Assembly (NCBI GenBank): GCA_028346125.1
Contig: JAOMEV010000001.1
Coordinates: 62,001 to 126,000, forward strand
Length of the DNA: 64,000 bases
Direction: 5' to 3'
From: Bacteriovoracales bacterium
GTDB lineage: Bacteria > Bdellovibrionota > Bacteriovoracia > Bacteriovoracales > Bacteriovoracaceae
Positions 61,534-64,000 of the stretch are shown one piece after another (position 1 is the stretch's first letter; each line of letters starts with the position of its first letter). Under the pieces are notes generated by a model. The model had not been told where the DNA came from. It did not search any database and saw nothing but the letters and a program-made list of their open reading frames with translations. Both the position numbers and the translations under genes were made by a program.

Positions 61534-62603
61534 CAGAAGAGAAAGAAGCTTTTTTAAAGATGTCAAAAATGATTGGAGAGCGATTTGATCTTATTCAGGC
61601 CGCGGGAGGAAATACATCTGTAAAATTAAGTGATGGAAGCATGCTTATCAAAGCTTCAGGGCATGCACTTTCGGACATGGACTATGAAAAAGGCTTCGCA
61701 AAAATTAACTATAAAAAACTGGAAAATATCTTTGAAAATGAGGAGATCAAAAGGATTGATAGTAAAAGGGAAAAAGAAAAAAAGGCGAAACTTTTCTTAA
61801 GTGAAGTTGTTGCGGAAAACTCACCTCGACCCTCAATTGAAACTTTTATGCATTGTCTTCTATTTAAATATACTCTTCATGCACATCCAATTCTTGTAAA
61901 TTCCCTGGCATGTCGTTCCGATGCAGAGTTAATATTTTCTGAACTCTTTCCTGAATCTCTTTTTATCGAATATAAAACACCTGGGATTGAATTATCCTTG
62001 GAAATTTTTAAAAAGATTGAAAGCTATAGAGGGGAGAAAAATAAATTACCTCACCTTGTTTTTTTAAAAAATCATGGAGTCATTATAAGTAATGATAATC
62101 CAGATATTTTATTGGAAACTTGTGATTACGTGAATAAAAGAGTTGAGGACTATTTATCTGTTGATTTTTCCAGGTACAGGATGACCAACTACGTTTCGGA
62201 GAAGATCAATAAATTTTCTGAAGGGCACATGGTCTCAATGATTTCAGATGATAAAGTAATAATAGATCTTTTGAGCAGTAATCCAGGTCTCATCAACGAA
62301 CCTCCTTTTTGTCCAGATGATTATGTTTATTTTGGCTTTAGGCCTCTCAAAGTTTTAGAAGATTTGAACGAGGAAATTGAAAATTATCTAAGGCTTTATA
62401 AAGAAGTTCCTAAAGTTCTTTATTTTCAAGGAGAAGTTTATTGTATTGCTAAAAATGTAAAAAAGGCGAAAGAGGTCGAAGAGGTGTTCAAGTTTCACCT
62501 TCTCGCGTTGCTACACGCTAAGAAGAACATTGAATTTCTTAATAAAGAAGAGCTTCACTATTTGGCGAATTGGGAAGCCGAAAAATTTCGAAAAAACTTA
62601 TAA
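61530..62603 (+). CDS. Class II aldolase/adducin-family protein
   Basis: 357 aa. FDLIQAAGGNTSVKLSDGSM and IKASGHALSDM are the class II aldolase entry motifs; RPSIETFMHCLL holds the catalytic Glu, HAHPI the metal His pair and LKNHGVI the third His. Relatives include RhaD and FucA and the N-terminal half of bifunctional aldolase/SDR proteins. The extra C-terminal 120 residues are like those relatives. It could cleave or build a ketose phosphate as the sugar-forming step. Reaction not known. Confidence 0.85.
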   Translation: MTEEKEAFLKMSKMIGERFDLIQAAGGNTSVKLSDGSMLIKASGHALSDMDYEKGFAKINYKKLENIFENEEIKRIDSKREKEKKAKLFLSEVVAENSPRPSIETFMHCLLFKYTLHAHPILVNSLACRSDAELIFSELFPESLFIEYKTPGIELSLEIFKKIESYRGEKNKLPHLVFLKNHGVIISNDNPDILLETCDYVNKRVEDYLSVDFSRYRMTNYVSEKINKFSEGHMVSMISDDKVIIDLLSSNPGLINEPPFCPDDYVYFGFRPLKVLEDLNEEIENYLRLYKEVPKVLYFQGEVYCIAKNVKKAKEVEEVFKFHLLALLHAKKNIEFLNKEELHYLANWEAEKFRKNL

Positions 62604-62614
62604 AGGAAAATAAA

Positions 62615-64000
62615 ATGAAAATAATCATTCCAATGTCTGGAATAGGAAAAAGGTTTCTTGATAGCGGCTATAAAGAGCCAAAATTTCTTATTAATGTAGA
62701 TGGTAAGCCAATTATTGAACATATTATTGACCTTTTTCCTGGTGAGGAAGATTTCATTTTTATTTGTAACAAAGATCACCTTCGATTTAGCAATCTTGAG
62801 GACATTCTTAGAAAAAAGGCACCAAAGGCACGAATTGTTTCGATTGAGCCTCATAAGCTTGGACCTGTTTATGCGGTTTCTAAGGTATTTGAAGAAATTG
62901 ATGATGATAAAGAGGTCATCGTAAATTATTGTGATTTTGGAACCTATTGGGATTATCGTGATTTTCTTAAACATACTCGTGAAAGAGGTGCTGATGGAGC
63001 TGTCCCCTCTTATAAAGGCTTTCATCCGCATATGCTTGGTATAAAAAATTATGCCTTTATTAAGGAAGAAGGGCAATGGATGAAGGCCATTCAGGAGAAA
63101 AGGCCTTTTACAGAAAATCGAATGAATGAATATGCTTCAAATGGAACTTATTATTTTAAAAAAGGTTCCTATGTGAAGAAGTACTTTAAAGAGATTATGG
63201 ACAAGGGAATTACCGTTTCGGATGAGTATTATGTGAGTATGGTTTATAATCTTTTGACTCGGGATAATTTAAAAATCTCCGTTTATGAAATTCAGCATAT
63301 GCTTCAATGGGGGACGCCTGATGACCTTGCTGAATATGTTAAATGGTCAGAATATTTTAAAAAACAAGTTCTAGACAATAAGGATTTAAAGGACACTTTT
63401 TTAGATGAAAATTTAGTTAAGCTTATTCCAATGGCAGGAGAAGGGCTACGCTTCAAAAAAGAAGGATTTGATCTTCCTAAACCACTCATTGAAGTGAGTG
63501 GGTATCCTATGGTCATTCAGGCCAGTAAATGTCTACCTGAAAAAGGCCGTTTTGTTTTTGCTTGTTTAAAAAACCACCTTGATAACTATCCCCTAAAAAA
63601 TACAATCAAAGGTTCATTTTCAAATTCAACTTTTATAGAAATTGATGAATTGACGCAGGGCCAGGCATCAACTTGTGAAATGGCCCTTAAAGATGTGGAC
63701 CCAGAGGCTCCTCTGCTTATTTCAGCTTGTGATAATGGTGTTATTTGGGATCAACAGAAATTTTATGAAATTATAGAAGAAGATGATCCGGAAGCCATTT
63801 TTTGGACCTTCCGGAACCATCCTTGCACAAATGATTCACCGGAAATGTATGGTTGGCTAAGGACAGATGAGAATGACTATGTGACGGGTGCTTCTGTGAA
63901 AAAGCCAATCAGTAGAACACCTGAAAAAGATCACGCCATTGTAGGCACCTTTTATTTTAAAAAGACTAAATATTTTCTTGATAGTGTCAAGTCTCTTTAT
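62615..64000 (+). CDS. Tandem sugar nucleotidyltransferase-domain protein (cut by window edge)
   Basis: 462 codons from ATG 62615 to the last base with no stop, so the C-terminus lies outside. An AAAGGAAAA RBS precedes it. Two nucleotidyltransferase-like domains occur in line: residues 1-240 (IIPMSGIGKRF, EPKFLINVDG, VNYCDFGTYWDY) and from about 267 (LIPMAGEGLRFKKEGFDLPK with PKPLIEV, ISACDNGVIWD). The first domain keeps a weaker signature loop. Following the aldolase, it should activate the sugar made by the operon as an NDP-sugar, or regulate one domain by the other. Unusual architecture. Confidence 0.85.
   Translation, partial: MKIIIPMSGIGKRFLDSGYKEPKFLINVDGKPIIEHIIDLFPGEEDFIFICNKDHLRFSNLEDILRKKAPKARIVSIEPHKLGPVYAVSKVFEEIDDDKEVIVNYCDFGTYWDYRDFLKHTRERGADGAVPSYKGFHPHMLGIKNYAFIKEEGQWMKAIQEKRPFTENRMNEYASNGTYYFKKGSYVKKYFKEIMDKGITVSDEYYVSMVYNLLTRDNLKISVYEIQHMLQWGTPDDLAEYVKWSEYFKKQVLDNKDLKDTFLDENLVKLIPMAGEGLRFKKEGFDLPKPLIEVSGYPMVIQASKCLPEKGRFVFACLKNHLDNYPLKNTIKGSFSNSTFIEIDELTQGQASTCEMALKDVDPEAPLLISACDNGVIWDQQKFYEIIEEDDPEAIFWTFRNHPCTNDSPEMYGWLRTDENDYVTGASVKKPISRTPEKDHAIVGTFYFKKTKYFLDSVKSLY

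Noticed and set aside
62558-63076. A 172-codon minus-strand open frame
   Set aside because: It lies antisense to the well-supported nucleotidyltransferase-domain gene and the end of the aldolase gene, shows no domain motif, and has a composition typical of a shadow frame.
1-64000. tRNA genes, CRISPR arrays, insertion sequences or prophage genes
   Set aside because: I saw no T-loop consensus, no spaced direct repeats and no transposase or phage-like protein. The repeats found are isolated dyads.

Overview
This 64 kb window is one continuous, AT-rich surface-polysaccharide (O-antigen, capsule or glycoprotein-glycan) biosynthesis locus from a Gram-negative-type bacterium. Genes are tightly packed, the strand changes often, and many starts are TTG or GTG. 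I see no rRNA, tRNA, transposase, phage gene or CRISPR array. The base composition, the Leptospira-like surface-carbohydrate families and the heptose and nonulosonate genes would fit a low-GC Bdellovibrionota member (Bacteriovorax/Halobacteriovorax type). That placement is a low-confidence guess because no taxonomic marker is present.

Layout. (1) 1-8360, minus strand: start of a CapD/WbpM-type membrane dehydratase, NeuB, NeuD, a GT4, two AsnB-like amidotransferases and a GT2. (2) 8526-12890, plus: a heparinase II/III-like protein, a TIGR04372-type glycosyltransferase and an LA_1612-like protein. (3) 12885-15026, minus: a LegC-type aminotransferase and a sugar epimerase/dehydratase. (4) 15200-28029, plus: CMP-sugar synthetase, SDR, an unknown protein, radical SAM/SPASM enzyme, GNAT, PanB homologue, acetolactate-synthase-like TPP enzyme, a large unknown carbohydrate protein, an ABC exporter, a SIS-KdsC fusion and a short NeuB. 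(5) 28032-30662, minus: second CMP-sugar synthetase and two methyltransferases. (6) 30804-34210, plus: class IV aminotransferase, TIM-barrel isomerase and two SDRs. (7) 34173-36341, minus: methyltransferase, HisH and HisF paralogues. (8) 36534-40615, plus: polysaccharide deacetylase, formyltransferase, N-acetyl-sugar amidotransferase and a membrane protein. (9) 42036-47267, plus: a CotH / VTC / DUF4956 module after an intergenic region with strong dyads. (10) 47264-58545, mostly minus: oxidoreductase, PtmE-type nucleotidyltransferase, NeuC/LegG, epimerases, two DegT aminotransferases and a heptose set (HldE-like fusion, GmhA-like, HddC-like, GmhB-like). (11) 58770-64000, plus: a GT-C membrane protein fused to a P-loop kinase, a HAD phosphatase, a class II aldolase and a tandem sugar-nucleotidyltransferase running off the window.

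Working together, the genes appear to make several unusual activated sugars: at least two CMP-activated 3-deoxy-ulosonic acids (two NeuB, two NeuA, LegC, LegG, PtmE), a nucleotide-activated heptose, and amino or acetamidino sugars (HisH/HisF/amidotransferase). These are decorated by methyl, formyl, acetyl, amide and possibly branched keto-acid-derived groups, assembled by several glycosyltransferases and exported by an ABC flippase. The strongest candidates for undescribed biochemistry are the radical SAM / PanB / TPP segment (15200-22539), the Kdo-like SIS-KdsC / NeuB / NeuA set (26015-28757), and the membrane-kinase / HAD / aldolase / tandem-NTase operon (58770-64000).
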